Below, one piece after another: positions 34,950-47,264 of a DNA stretch of 64,000 nucleotides (the first letter of the stretch is position 1; the number at the start of each line of letters is the position of its first letter). A model generated the notes under the pieces. It made no database searches. It saw only the letters and a list, made by a program, of their open reading frames with translations, and was not told the DNA's origin. The position numbers and the translations under genes are program-made. The stretch lies in the NCBI GenBank assembly GCA_023653785.1, contig JAMKCH010002927.1, positions 1-64,000 of the forward strand, read 5' to 3'. The DNA comes from Ophioderma brevispina. Taxonomy: Eukaryota; Echinodermata; Ophiuroidea; Amphilepidida; Ophiodermatidae.

Positions 34950-35984
34950 TAAAGCCCGGTTGATACTTGACGCGATTTTTCAGCTGCGAGAAAACGCTGC
35001 GATTTTCACCGAATCGCAGCGATTTCACGCCGACTTTGGCGATTTCTCTCGCTGTCGTGAGCTGGAAAACATGTGCCCGCGAACCTATATGGTATTGCCA
35101 GTATAGTGCAAGACTGGTCTCTGTTGCCTAATTATAAGACTTGTGCGTATATTCATGCAATTCCAACTCGCAATTTAGTATATCCCAACGGGTATACAAG
35201 AATTAGCGTAAACATAACAAGTGATTTGGATAAAGTGATTTTAGCATTTTTATTATTTCAAGAATAGGTTGGCCCGCAGTTTGCTGTGAAAAATATCACA
35301 TGTTGGGGGTAAAATATCGCTATGCAAGATGGTTCCTCCTCTTGCTAGATCCTATGCTTGGCGGTGGATGTTGTTTCTTATCATTTTGTTGCTTTTGCTT
35401 CGACGGCCATTCTCATATTTCGCTCTGTCGTAAACTTAACTAAAATGTTTAAGTCCGATACGACATAGGCCTATAGGCCTAAAAAATATGAACTATAGTA
35501 ATAAGCTTCTTACCTCCATTATAACCCTCAAAATTTAGTAAGGTGGAGGATATCGCCTCCCACGAATTTTTTTCTTAATGATATCCTTGTAGTCTGATCT
35601 TTTGGTCATAAATTGGTGAGGGTAGTTTGCTACCTCCTCTATTAGCGCCTCTATATGTTCGTCACTCAGATTCGCCATGATGCATGTGCATTTTTACCAA
35701 ATTCGATTTGGGGGATGTTGACCTTGGACTGCACTCACGTGGGCCAAATGAAGACTTTGTATCGGATGAACGTAAAAAATCGTCAGCGAGAATCGCAAAA
35801 GTTAAATTCATTTTAACTTCAGCGATTCCCGCTCAACTCGTCTCGCTGTTCCGCTGGCGAGAAAAATCTGGAATCGCCGGCGGGTCTCGCAGACTTCCGC
35901 GATAAATCGCTGACCTTCGCGAGACAAAAAATCACTGCAATTTCACGCAGCTGAAAAATCGCGTCAAGTATCAACCGGGCTTAA
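34950..35984. mobile_element. PIF/Harbinger-like deletion derivative with TAA duplication
   Basis: The element at 34953-35981 (1029 bp) has terminal inverted repeats that agree for about 36 bases. They start AGCCCGGTTGATACTTGACG and continue CGATTTTTCAGCTGCG at the left; the right end is the matching inverse. TAA flanks both sides (34950-34952 and 35982-35984), the TWA target of PIF/Harbinger. Many GCGATTTC-type motifs fill the subterminal regions. A short minus-strand ORF (35535-35678) resembles a MADF/Myb-SANT-like protein, the usual second protein of Harbinger elements. No DDE transposase remains. A related right end lies at 56107-56192. Confidence 0.85.
35535..35678 (-). CDS. MADF/SANT-like DNA-binding fragment of a Harbinger element (47 aa)
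   Basis: ATG at 35678, TAA at 35537-35535. It begins MANLSDEHIEALIEEVANYP and continues HQFMTKRSDYKDIIKKKIRG. A start followed by LIxxVxxYPxx and DYKD is the pattern of the first half of MADF (Myb/SANT-like) domains, which PIF/Harbinger transposons encode beside their DDE transposase. The ORF stops after RRYPPPY, before the later Trp-containing helices, so it is a truncated domain. It is oriented against the element's plus-strand coordinates. Domain assignment rests on motif memory, not a search. Confidence 0.55.
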   Translation of the reverse strand: MANLSDEHIEALIEEVANYPHQFMTKRSDYKDIIKKKIRGRRYPPPY

Positions 35985-36074
35985 ACCTAGTCTAGTGTTA
36001 AGACTTCATTGAGGGATTACATGCTGATTTAAGCTCTACAATCCCTCATTGAAGTCTTGAAACTAGACTAAGTT
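35984..36074. repeat. Long hairpin of about 90 nt
   Basis: Arms AAGACTTCATTGAGGGATT (35999-36017) and AATCCCTCATTGAAGTCTT pair with one mismatch. Pairing continues outward (CTAGTCTAGT with ACTAGACTAAG) to about 36 bp. The loop is about 21 nt. It starts immediately after the Harbinger element. It could be a tiny MITE remnant or an miRNA-like hairpin; nothing decides. Confidence 0.8.
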
Positions 36075-36330
36075 TTTGTGCAACATTACACAGAGGAATA
36101 ACCCCAATTGCCCTGCAGGGCAAACTTTTGTATGTATAAAACAAGGCTTTCTGGATGAAGCATTATTGACTTGATTTTGGCTAAAAAACTTCAAAAAGTG
36201 ACATGTTTTTATCAATGTACAGGGGTTAAATTTTGTAGGGGGAACTTTCTTTCTGGCATTGGGGTTTGGGATAGATGGGGGTTCAGCCAATTTGGCCAGA
36301 TGGAGATGGGCTTTCCAATCCTCCCATTAA

Positions 36331-36538
36331 AGGCTGACTCAGAGATTTCCCTATGAGGGCGCCCTTAATTTCCAAACAAATCGTGTTTTTTGCATATAAA
36401 TAATGCTTGTCCATATACTAATCACTGTGTGAAATAGCTAAGCCCAAATCGAAGGCCTTCATACAGAAAATCACAACTTTGTTATAAAATTAAATTATTC
36501 CACAAAAAAATTATATTTTGAAATCTCTGAGTCAGACT
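36331..36538. mobile_element. TTAA MITE, family K3 (AGGCTGACTCAGAGATTT ends), copy 1
   Basis: Ends AGGCTGACTCAGAGATTTCC and GAAATCTCTGAGTCAGACT; TTAA at 36327-36330 and 36539-36542. 208 bp. Shares TCACTGTGTGAAATA and TCACAACTTTGTTATAAAAT with 57193-57561. Confidence 0.87.
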
Positions 36539-36701
36539 TTAAATCCCCTACAAATTTCCACTAAATGTTGCCCTACCATTTTCTTGCAGGCACATAATTA
36601 GTTTCACTTTCTTCAAGCCCACGGGTGCCTGTAACCCCCAATCTCACTGTTAACCATCTCACAGCTTGGGTTGATAAGAAGACCCCCTCCCCAGGCCTCC
36701 C

Positions 36702-37602
36702 TTAAGGTTGTATCGGCTCCGGCTTCGTGCCCAGATCTTGTTGGAATTCTCATGAAATGCTGGTATTGGTGAATGAAAAGAAACATCTGTACCAAATTTT
36801 AAATTTTTCCAAAAAGCATTTTGGAGAAGAAGGTCAATTAATGATTTCAAATTCCCATCGACTTTGTACAGGGACTGATTTTTGGCAGTATAGAAAATGG
36901 ACCAAAATGGGCCAATTTGTGAAAAACTACACATTTTATTTCATTTCTTCTCAAGTAATTGATGAGTTATAAGATTGGTGTTTGTTTTATGGTTTAGAGA
37001 AATATCAAATATCCATAGAATTTTTTATTTTTCTGTATGTCATCAAAAACAAAGAACAGGTGGTCGCAACAACACCTTTTTTGGCTGATTATTTCTAGAA
37101 ATACTGAAGTTTCCAATTTTCCGAATTTTTCCTAGAAGAAACTACAACTCCTTGGTGATGAATAAGGTGTCATATGAAAGGAAATCAAATTTAGAAAATT
37201 CTCACGTGAGATTTTGCAGATGAGTGTTTTTTATTTGAAATTACAGGTGTTTTTAATTTTCCCTAAATTATTTTTCCTAAAATCATTTTCTCAAAAAAAT
37301 AAACACTTTATTTAAAAAACCCAACGTGAGAATTTAGGATTTTGTTTATACACATATCCCTGGAGTTTCAGTTCAAAAGCACCTTCCATTTAGGCTGGGA
37401 AAAATTATTAATTGAAAAAAGTAGGGGGAATTTTAATACATAATAAAACACTAAAACAAATCGCACTGTCTCGAAACTGCAAAAATATGTGGAGGAAAGT
37501 TCAATCCATAGTCAAGTCACGTTTGGACTAAATGGATGTAGGGGATTTGATTTTAGGGTTCATTTTTCTGTAAGACCATTTTATCCGATGATCCTACCTT
37601 AA
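36702..37602. mobile_element. TTAA inverted-repeat element, family K5, short copy
   Basis: The element at 36706-37598 lies between TTAA duplications (36702-36705 and 37599-37602). Its ends GGTTGTATCGGCTCCGG and CCGATGATCCTACC are inverted relatives. Its left and middle parts match 49700-50451 on the opposite strand (CATATGACACCTTAT, AGTTGTAGTTTCTTCTAG). Its right end matches 48608-48680 (ATGGTCTTACAG). Relative to the 48.6-kb copy it lacks about 0.9 kb of palindromic core. No coding frame. Confidence 0.8.
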
Positions 37603-38730
37603 GAAAAAGATCACTTGCTGCAAAGGTAGCATGGTTGCTGGTATGGAACCTAGAATATCACAAATTCACAAAGATGGGTAATTCTAAATAAACAGAATAA
37701 AAATGCACTGTTTTGGTAGGGGCATCCCCTTAATATTTGCAGACAAAATACTATGTACTAGTCTACTGAAAGATTTATGACACTATATTGTCCCCACTTT
37801 TTCCAGGTTTCAATTATTACTTGAGTTACAGTGGCACGCAATGCTCCTCAATTCATATCAGAACATGGCTACGGGTGACAGAATTGACACAACATCGAGA
37901 GTACTAGCTAGTACTTTCATTTGTAGGCTATGCCCAGCAGTGCTCGATGTTGTGCACATTTAAATTTGACACAGATTGGGCCTGCTTGGGGATCATGCAT
38001 AGCCAATTGTGAACCAAACACTACAGAGCAGAAAGGTCTCTTTTTTGACTGAGGTTGCCTGGAAGTTGCCGCAGTATCACACTGCGATCCCAAGTCTGAG
38101 ACAAAATTAGCTTGGCCCATTAACAGAAGGAGTAGTGTTTCCTGCAGCACCATGACCACATTGGACAAAAATAGAGAAAAACAAGTATAAATGACTTCAT
38201 TGTTAGCTAATTTTAATTGCAATTTGTAGCTCTGTCAAATCAGTATCAATCATACTGCTTTACAAAATATAATAAAGGTTGGGATACCAGTGACCCTAGA
38301 CACTTTGCCTACCTTTTGTTTGGTGTTTTGTTTTGAGGATCAACATGAGGTCACCACAAAGGAAATTGTTAAATAAATTGCTATATTTTGTTTAACACCT
38401 AATAGAATTGGCAAAAAATATTCAGTTTTGTTTAATATCATGCGTATGAAAGTAATTACGTTCGACGCACGCGCCTCTTCCTACAAGCATGCGTTGTGCA
38501 TACATCAAGCACCCAGGAAGGGTACTCAAGCATGTTATTACTGAATGTGCCACCCAGATTTTCAAACACAGGCTGCAGAACTGATTTGGGGATGTAAAAT
38601 TTTGGTCTCTGGAACTGAATTTGGGTAATTTCTTGTCAGAAACTAGGGTTTTGGAGCTTGATTTTTATCAAATTTTGGGGTATTTCAAGCAAAATTTGGG
38701 CAAGAATAGATTTTTACTTAAAAAGGCAGG

Positions 38731-39473
38731 GTCTCTGGTAGGGCTGTGACATATTCCCGGGTACCCGCCCGTTTACGTCTTACCCGGGACAGAATTTATC
38801 GAGCGGGTTTCCCGAACGTCACTTTTAAAAATATAAGTTTAAAATTTACATTTCTTTTACTACTCACGAGTCTCACGAACAATATTACATCCTGAATGAA
38901 AACATATATCCATTAATGTATACCCAGATTTGATGCAAACGTTGATATTTATCGCTTGATGGAAAGTTTGTTGCCGCTGTATTAACAGCAAATCGCAATA
39001 CAACATTACCTAGGCTACAGCACATTGCACAGCATGAGTAGACTCCCTTGATGGAAAATTCCATTCACCGCGTGGTTGTTTAGGTCGGCTCGTTAAGTGG
39101 TAATAGCTGTACTACGGGCTGTGTTTACGTCAATCTCAGCCGATTTGTTCAGCTGACCGGCGTGTTCCACGATCGGGTTTTTTTTCGTGGTAATGGCGTT
39201 TAGGATGAAATAAAGTTTAAATAAAAGTACACGATTTGTAGTAAATAAAGAGTTCTTCTTATGAATTACATAGAACAGGTGTGTTTTCATCGCTGTTAAC
39301 TTCAAAAACATGGAAATATTTGAAGGTATGTATTGTCAGGGAGATTTTTCTTCTTCTAAACTTGGCGCCGAAATTTTGCACTCAGGAGTTTCGGGTACCC
39401 GGGTACTCGCCCGAAAATCATAACGAGTACCCGGGAACGTCATTACCCGTTAGGTCACAGCCCTAGTCTCTGG
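38731..39473. mobile_element. hAT-type element with perfect 8-bp duplication
   Basis: The element at 38739-39465 (727 bp) starts TAGGGCTGTGACATATTCCC and ends GTTAGGTCACAGCCCTA. It is flanked on both sides by GTCTCTGG. GGGTACCCG-type motifs recur near both ends (CCCGGGTACCCGCCCG and CGGGTACCCGGGTACTCG). No transposase frame; non-autonomous. The perfect duplication suggests a younger insertion than its neighbours. Confidence 0.92.
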
Positions 39474-39520
39474 AACTCAAGGCTTAAAATGTGGGGGTCT
39501 GTAGCCGTTTATTATCAAAA

Positions 39521-39576
39521 GCTTTGATTATTTATTCAATTTGGTGTGACCGCTCAAATTGAGTCGTAATCAAAGC
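39521..39576. repeat. Short hairpin, miRNA-precursor-like
   Basis: GCTTTGATTA...TCAATTTG pairs with CAAATTGA...TAATCAAAGC across a 4-5 nt internal loop. The terminal loop is about 11 nt; total 56 nt. Shape fits a small pre-miRNA but the sequence matches no family I recognise; chance in AT-rich DNA or a MITE relic is possible. Confidence 0.6.
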
Positions 39577-40737
39577 CTTTCCGCAAATATTTCCTTTTCT
39601 TGATACTCATTGATTTCGGAAGATTTCTTCCGAAACTATCGCGATCGTTGATTGGTCATGAAGATTCATCGTTCGCTTAAAATAGTTCCCAGACACAATA
39701 CGAGTTATTGGAACTGATCAATAACCATTTCATTATTGAGTTTTGGTAACGGATTCAAAAACCAAGCGAATACAGCCATGACCAGCGAGGATCCCTGATA
39801 CCGCAAGCTGGAATGTAAAATTGCAGTAACACTCTTCCTGCTGGGAAAGGCATGGTGGAATTACATGCAACGTTTTGTCACTGTGTAGGATCCCTGTGTA
39901 GGATTATTCGAACTAGCTGCAGGCTGTGCTAATTCCCGGTGCTGATATATGAAGATGAGCGTATTTGCAGCTACGGCTACGTGTACTGGATGTGATACGG
40001 TTACGATAAATGTGAATTTCAGTCCATTGTAGTGAATGATGGTGTACGGTAGCACATAGTTTCATGGCATCGTTCAGCCATGGTTCGGCCGAGGTTTAGC
40101 CTTTTTGTGCATTATGTTGGAGGTGCCTTGTCAATTTGTCTACCTTGGTAAGTTGCCGAGGTAAGTTCGTGTCTAGACCTATAGGAGGGGCGTGTCCCCT
40201 AATTCTCGGCGTGAATTTGTGAACTAGACTTCATTCTGCCTTGGGAATTTTGATGTTCACCACAATGATGATACGTGGGTCAGGATTCATCATTTTAATT
40301 TAATGTTCAAAATCACTTGTCCATGTCTTTGAGTGGCAATTTTGACTGGTCACTGCAAGTACAAATTTGATAAAATGACTGACGGATCCCTAAGTCTAGT
40401 CCTCATATTCAAGTGTGTTTGTGCAGAGGAGGTGGGAATAACTTTTACGGGGACTTTTATTATCTGGCAGAGCTGGGCTACAACTGCCAATCTGCCATCT
40501 CACTACCGTACTGACTCACTCGCACTCGCAGCTGTCAAAAACTTTGTCGAGTGAACTATTTTGCTTGGAATCGTATGCTAATTAGACAGTGCAAAAATCA
40601 TAGGTAATTTTGACGGGTGACGTCATCAATATTGGCAAGTATCTGAAAACGTGTCATCGATGTAATTGGGCGGTGCTTACGATGAAACATACTTTGATTG
40701 ACACATTAATGCTTTGCACAGGGAAATACCAATTTGC

Positions 40738-40812
40738 GCAAAGACGCCTCCGGCGTTCGACCATCGCCCTTCGGCGGCTCGTGGATGTGGATAAAAATGC
40801 GAGGCGTCTTTG
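40738..40812. repeat. GC-rich hairpin with 12-bp perfect stem
   Basis: CAAAGACGCCTC (40738-40749) and GAGGCGTCTTTG (40801-40812) are perfect inverses around about 50 nt that is itself GC-rich (CGGCGTTCG, CTTCGGCGGC). An open frame spans it, without family motifs. Confidence 0.7.
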
Positions 40813-41891
40813 ACAAGACTAGGGGTCTGTGGAACTTCAAAGTACACTGCATCGCTGTTGTAGTGTTGCTTGGCATGATGATCGCCTGTAATATGAATTC
40901 ACAGTGTCAAGCGGTCTGCCTATCTGGTGGTGAACCAAGTAAAATGTGATTTCAATATGGGAGCATGTTTTCATAGTAATGACACATACACCAAGGTACA
41001 GCTCTGAATCCATCTTCTAGTTTTTAGTGAAAACACTATAGTTAAAAGTAACTCGGGCATTCTTATTGTAACCCCAACTTGCAGGGCAAATCTTGATTAA
41101 CCTAATTGTGATGGAGTCTATACTTAGAACTTCCTTGGGAAGGTGTCTGATTTCCTATCAATACGAGTGGAGACCAAAGGCTGTAAAAAATAATATGGCC
41201 CTAATTGTTTTTGGTACCTGGACCTGTGTAAATGACCACTATTTATGTTGAGTTCATGGTTCCACATATATATGGGTAGATGCCAGTCAAAGATCCCAAT
41301 TGCATTGTTCAAGGTTGCAACAACATATGCACCCTGTTTTCACAACACTTCAGGGCCACTAAGTTCAAGTGTACTTTTGGAGAATCGCCAACACTCATGA
41401 AGTAATAACCTCCTGATGCATTGTAGGGATACTATGAAACCAAACACCATTTCAACTCATTTCCACAAGCTTTAATCTTTAAAAGGCATCAAGAAAATTC
41501 ATTAGAAGATTCTTAACTGTCTTAACTGCCAACAGTTGCAGGTGCATTGAGCAAATAAATTCTTGCATCACCTGTCACCATGACGACACACATTATATTT
41601 ATCTGTCATTTGTTTGGTAAACACTGCTTGAACTCTGCCTTTGATGCTTTACAGGAGGACCAACCGCCCAGAATGCTAATAGATGGATGGACGTAACATT
41701 CAACAACATAAAATCGGTTTGTCAACCTTTAAAATAACCATATTAATAAGTGACTTAATTACTTCATTAGCCCTGATCAATACTTTTTTATTTTTTAACA
41801 TGTTACTATAATTATTATATGCATCATGAACTTCCAATGTAGAACAATACCTTGGCACAACTAGTGCAAACTGTCCAACACTGGTATAACA

Positions 41892-42033
41892 TTGGATTGA
41901 TTGAGCCCATATTTATTGGTCAGGCTATGACTATGATTTACAAAAATATTGGGCTCGACTGCATCTCGCTCAATATTTTAAAACTCATAGCGAGACCAAT
42001 TGAATATTGGGCATAAAATCATCCAATTTTATC
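41892..42033. repeat. Hairpin-forming MITE-like repeat
   Basis: Left arm ATTGGATTGATTGAGCCCAT...ATTGGTC and right arm GACCAATTGAATATTGGGC...ATCCAAT are inverted with several mismatches. The interior repeats AATATTGGGCTCG and CTCAATATT. Superfamily unknown. Confidence 0.55.
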
Positions 42034-43746
42034 ATTTTTATGTTTTGGATCCATATTTTCCCACACTGGATCCATACAACATAATAATGTACAATATGCA
42101 AAAATTTTACACTCAGTCATGCAACTTGTCAGGCTAATATTGTATTTAAAGGTTTAAACACATTTGATCCATTTTAGAATTTTTTTTTTTTAAAGTTAGC
42201 TTCCTCTTACATAATTTTAATATAATTGGAGGACTTTTTAAAAAATTAAATTACCAAAATATCACACTTGTCAAGAAAATATCTTAGGCTTCCAGGCAAT
42301 ATATTCTGGCATCAACTCATGCCATCCAATACCGTATTATAAATATGGGCTTTATTTTTTACCTGCCACGTATTTCCATTCCTAAAATATTAACCGCATG
42401 TGCAAAAACGTGCAGACTGCACACACACACTAAGCAAATTGCCTGAATCTTCATACATAAGGCATTTGAGAATAACCAAAACATGATCATTAAACAGAAT
42501 TACCATTATTTTATGAGATCAACATAATTAGAAACATTTTCCATTTTTCCTTGTTCTATTTATTTTGTTATTGTTTGCTTATGTTATTTAATAAGATCAT
42601 CACTATTTGTGGTAGTAATATTGCTGTTTTTGTTGTTCATTTCAATGTTTCACTAGATAGGAAAACCCCACTGACAATACAGGCACTTCATAGAATTTAT
42701 CAAACTACATGCATTAATCTAAACAAGAATAGTCTTTTTAAAAAGACAACCATCGCGTAGCGAGGATTTAGTACTTAATATGTTAGTGTAAATACTTGAG
42801 AGCATAGGAAACCCTCTCGTAATTAGAGAGATGATATAACCACAGTATAATTTCAGGCAATCAACTCATACCCCTGCAGCAAACCTTTAATTTCCAATCA
42901 AATAGATTCTAAATATTTTGACCACAGTCCATTGCACCGAGATTACAAAATTGAAACTTACAGGAAACAGGTTTTAAAACAATGCTTGTCACTATGAGGC
43001 AATGAATTATCAACTCCAATGGCACAGTTCAATAGCCTTTCAGTCACAAGTGTATTGGAAAACACACCCCTGAGTGTTGTGTCTAATATGTGATACCTGA
43101 AGACACAAGATCAGTTCATGTAATGCATGGACAAAGTACAGTACAACACAGTGAACCTGTGCCCTTGGTTGATGAGCATCAGATTGTAAAACCATAGTGT
43201 GTGCTATCGGGCATTGTAACCAATGGTACTCTCAAAAACATGGCGTCATATCATCCAATACATGTCAATGAACTGAGAGGTATCCACTGTGTGGGTGCGC
43301 TGTCCATCAATGAAAAGTTTTGTTTCTAGCTGTTAGGAAATGTAAATGAATTTCCTAGTAGGGCAATACCATGTCCTTAATCTTAAAAATTATTGAACCA
43401 GAGGACTTTGTACTGCTACAGGAAGACAACCACCAAACTCTGTGCATGACTGTGAAATTCTGCCAATCATTTGCTGTCTACAGTATGCTTAGGGTTAATT
43501 GCGATGTGGGCTTTTATCTACTCCGAATTTGTACCATCTTCGTGGAAAAATAGTAATATTCCATGCAAAAGTACACATGAAAGGATTTGGTCTTCAACTA
43601 AGAAAATAATAAAAACGCAACTTCTCATTGTATTATTTTACTTAGACCATGTGCCCTTTGTGTTTCCACATGCACATGGCTTTCACCTGTTCCCCACAAA
43701 TGGATGCCTCTGTAGTCATACACATTTCCTGTCTGTGGTAGAGCTG

Positions 43747-44552
43747 TAATGGATAAGGCCCAAGTTTTCCGCGTTGCGGAAATTCCGCAAAATTCGCGGA
43801 ATTTGACGGTCGGTTAAACGGGAAAATGCAATTTTGAGATGAGATGTAGAAAAACATTCAAAAAAGTAAAATACTTCACTTCCCTAAGTAAAATACTAAG
43901 AATATAAACAATTGGATTCTAATTATAAACCAAAATGAGCAATGTTTTACAATGCCATGACCCCTATCAATCTCCAAAACCCGCCTCCTGGTTAGAATTC
44001 TGATAGACCATCGGAAAGTATATTCAAAGACGATTTGCCTACAAGGCTTGCATCGCTATCGTCTTTGACTGTACAGTGCGATCACGATGACCCGACTCCA
44101 GTTTGCTTCAGGAAAATGACGCAATGCTGCACGAATGTGCGTTGCGCAGTCGCACGCTAAAATAGATCGTCGGTATTTTCCAAGACGTAATTAACCACGT
44201 GTACGGTGAAACTGTCTCACTGGATCGTGTTTACTAGGGTGTCAAGGCGATTCGATTTTGTAATTTAACAATTGAAATTATGCCTTTTAAAAGTTCCGCG
44301 GCGTAAGTCTGCAACTAGTAAAAGCTTTGTACGGTAAGCATGATTTATGTACTGCATATTTAGACGGGTCATCGATCGCGATTTTGCAAGGTTACTGTAG
44401 GTTTGTGTAGGAGTTAGAAGGTCGCAATACATCTTCAAGGCAATAGCGAAAATGCGGAAAATTGCCATTTTCGGGAAATTTACAAAGCGGACAAAAAAAA
44501 AAAGCGGAATTTGCCATTTTTAAAGCGGGAAAATTGGGGCTTTATAATAGGA
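43747..44552. mobile_element. hAT-like element, TAAGGCCCAAGTTTTCC ends
   Basis: The element at 43754-44544 (791 bp) has left end TAAGGCCCAAGTTTTCCGCG and right end GCGGGAAAATTGGGGCTTTA, inverted with mismatches. Flanks are TAATGGA (43747-43753) and TAATAGGA (44545-44552), a decayed 8-bp duplication differing by one base. GCGGAA motifs recur inside both ends. No coding frame recognised. Confidence 0.65.
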
Positions 44553-45648
44553 GATGAATTTGCTGAATGGCTGAAGAAATGGATGCGGTTCATAGTATTG
44601 TTTTCTTGCCTGCTAAAATTCCAGTGTGTAATTTTGATATATTCCATAAATGTTCCACTAGATATATTAATAAGATTTAGAGAAAGCTTAAAGTAGATTT
44701 GGTAACCATTGTTCTTGGCAACAGGAAGTGGCTTACTGGTTGTCATAGAAACCATACCACCTACCTGTAATTCACTATTTTCTCTAAAATCCATAATTAA
44801 CATTTTGAATAAAATTTATATGCCTTGGACAGTTACAAATGCCAGTTTATTTGTACTGGAGGCAACAACATGAAGTCAAGAACCTCATCTTGGCAATCAC
44901 ACACGTGGGACAACGCGAGTTCATTCGCCTCATGGAGAGCACATCACAACGATAATACCTTTATTTCATCTAGAATCAATGCTTTGTGACTTAATTGAAA
45001 CTTGATCCAAAATTGGATGAATTTTGACTTATACTCAATTCAAGACTTTTGTTCATGTTGTGTTTGTTGAGGCCAATGACCAGATTTCAGGAACAAGTTT
45101 GTACAGTACCGGTCGTGTAAGGTGAACATGACCCCATTCTTTTGCACTTATATTCTACACATTTTTAATCAGGAGATAGCTCCAAGTTCGTGCCAAATCG
45201 TAGGCTAGTACTATAATTAATATTTAACGCGGGGGTATTTACCCCTCGGGTTGCATTATGACCTTGGCCTTCCCTAGCGTTGTCTCAATGTATTTTACAA
45301 AGGTCATGTTTCATTTTATTGTGAACACACTATAGTAAGCTCAAGTCTGTAATATTCGTGCAGAAAAAATATCTTTTCAACCAGGGTTGATAATACATAG
45401 CATGTAGAACTAAATTTTTGTAGAGGGTAAATAATTTCAATTTATCTTGCAGATTTTCAATATCTGCCATGTTGTCAGTCTATTGATGATAGAATTATAA
45501 ATCTTAGCAATCTGCAGGCCAAGATGACGTCTGTGCTCGAAGTAAAAAAATACCCTTCACAATTACCGTTCGGGGTTGTTTCATTACATCTTACTACCAA
45601 GATAATAAGATGACCAAAAACCTAAATACTTCCTTCATGTTGATTTTT

Positions 45649-45752
45649 AAGGGACATTATCCACATGCAATGTATCATTTTCTCTATTCCATATGAAAGA
45701 CCATCATAATTTTAATGTGAGCCTTTTAATAATTATGTGCATAATAATGTCC
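45649..45752. repeat. Small inverted-repeat element, GGGACATTAT ends
   Basis: GGGACATTATCCACATG faces ATGTGCATAATAATGTCCC over about 104 bp, with T/A-rich flanks (TTTTTAA at left, TAAAAA at right). Probably a tiny MITE. Confidence 0.55.
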
Positions 45753-45778
45753 CTAAAAATGCTGTACAATAATTTCTG

Positions 45779-46154
45779 GTAAGGCATAAAAAAAAAATCG
45801 TTTGTTTGGCTTAACCCGACCGCCCCTAAAAAAACCTGCCGACTCAAAAATTTTTATGCAATTACAACAAAATTAAAAAAATATTCAACATGTTAAAAAA
45901 AATATTTTCATCCACAATTTAAAAAAAAAAAATTTTTACCAACACAAAGACGAAAAATACAAAACAAGACAACAAAGCAACTACAACAAGTAAAATAAAA
46001 GATCTTTGCTATGTCATTGAAAAAAGCTTTAAATAGTAGCATCTTGTATTAATTTAGAGTAAAACATTGAGATCTTAAAAAAAAAATTGACGCCCCGGCC
46101 GACCCTGATATTTTTTCTCTTTTGATGCCAACCAAACATATTTTTATGCCTACC
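45779..46154. mobile_element. MITE-like element, GGCATAAAAA ends
   Basis: Left GTAAGGCATAAAAAAAAAAT followed by TTTGTTTGGC; right GCCAACCAAACATATTTTTA followed by TGCCTAC. The interior has CCGACCGCCCC and CGCCCCGGCCGACCC near opposite ends and is otherwise A-rich. Target duplication not resolved. Confidence 0.6.
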
Positions 46155-46866
46155 GTAAAAAAAACATAATTTTGTTCCTATCATCATTAAAAAATTGCCT
46201 TGGCTTCTTACAAGCAAATAAAGGTGGTCATTACTCCTATGGAAAATGCAGGATTTATTTTTCTTTGGTTGCTTTTAAATTCCATTTTTGGCATTTGTCT
46301 TTCTACTTCACATCCAAATTCCTGATATAGAGGATATACACACAAATTAAACCATTCTGCTTTGACTTTGCTATTTCCTAACTTTTCTAGACCTTACTTT
46401 TTTGGAATAACAAAAAATTCATAAGCAAATTCTCCAAGAAGTCAGACATTGCCATTGAACTCACACATGTTATAAAATATAAAAATCTTTGTGATCACTC
46501 CCCCCCGTACGCATCAACACCATACCGAATGATTGGATGGCAATGATTTTCCAGTGTTACAATTAGGTCAACAGAAACCGTCTCTTGTGAGAGAGGTTCG
46601 GCGAGCAACTATCGGAATTGATCCTGTTCCATGTTCGGTTACACTGGCACTGCAATACTTGAAATGTGAAAGGAAAAAACGTGGGTTTTCAAAAATGTGC
46701 AAGGCGGATACAGAAACTGATTGGTTTTCTTTTTAAAGTTTTTTTTACTTAAAGGCTTTTTTATTAGATGATGATATATCCTATGATGGAAAAAGGATTG
46801 CTACATTAGATGATAAAAGTTTAGTGAACAAACATTGATGCTTCAAGTTTGTAACCTCACATCGTA

Positions 46867-47117
46867 GCCAAAATTGTGTTGGAAACACGACTGCTCTTTT
46901 TGCCCGATTGATTTGCCGCATTTCTATTAAAAAGTAATAGGAATCAGTCAAACTTGGGTTGGGAGGCTGGGCATTCTATATCCATGCACCCCTCCCTATC
47001 CCACCAAACAATGGTGGGTCTTTGTAGGGTGGCAAGAACAAAATTTCAGATTCAACATTGTCAGGGGGGAGAGGGGAATTTTGACAGTGGCCTATAAAGT
47101 GTTCCAACACGTCTGGC
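46867..47117. mobile_element. MITE, GCCAAAA ends, copy 1
   Basis: Starts GCCAAAATTGTGTTGGAAAC and ends AGTGTTCCAACACGTCTGGC. About 250 bp colinear with 47848-48122 (CACGACTGCTCTTTTTGCCC, GTAGGGTGGCAAGAACAAAA). Flanking bases are decayed. Confidence 0.78.
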
Positions 47118-47264
47118 GGAGATTGTAGTTTTACTTCCCACTATTTTTTTTTAAAATTATATTTATTGTAAATTTTACACTTATGAAATAAATATTAGTT
47201 GTTAAAAACACAAAATAAGACACGTTTGTTTTTACCGCGGAAAGAACACTGTCATCGTCGTTGT

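Noticed and set aside
37917..38222. 101-codon minus-strand frame
   Set aside because: Length is notable for the window, but no domain, signal peptide or splice context supports it.
41470..41500. Minus-strand FLDAF resembling an upstream I-BAR exon motif
   Set aside because: Followed at once by a stop, with no flanking homology or splice signals.
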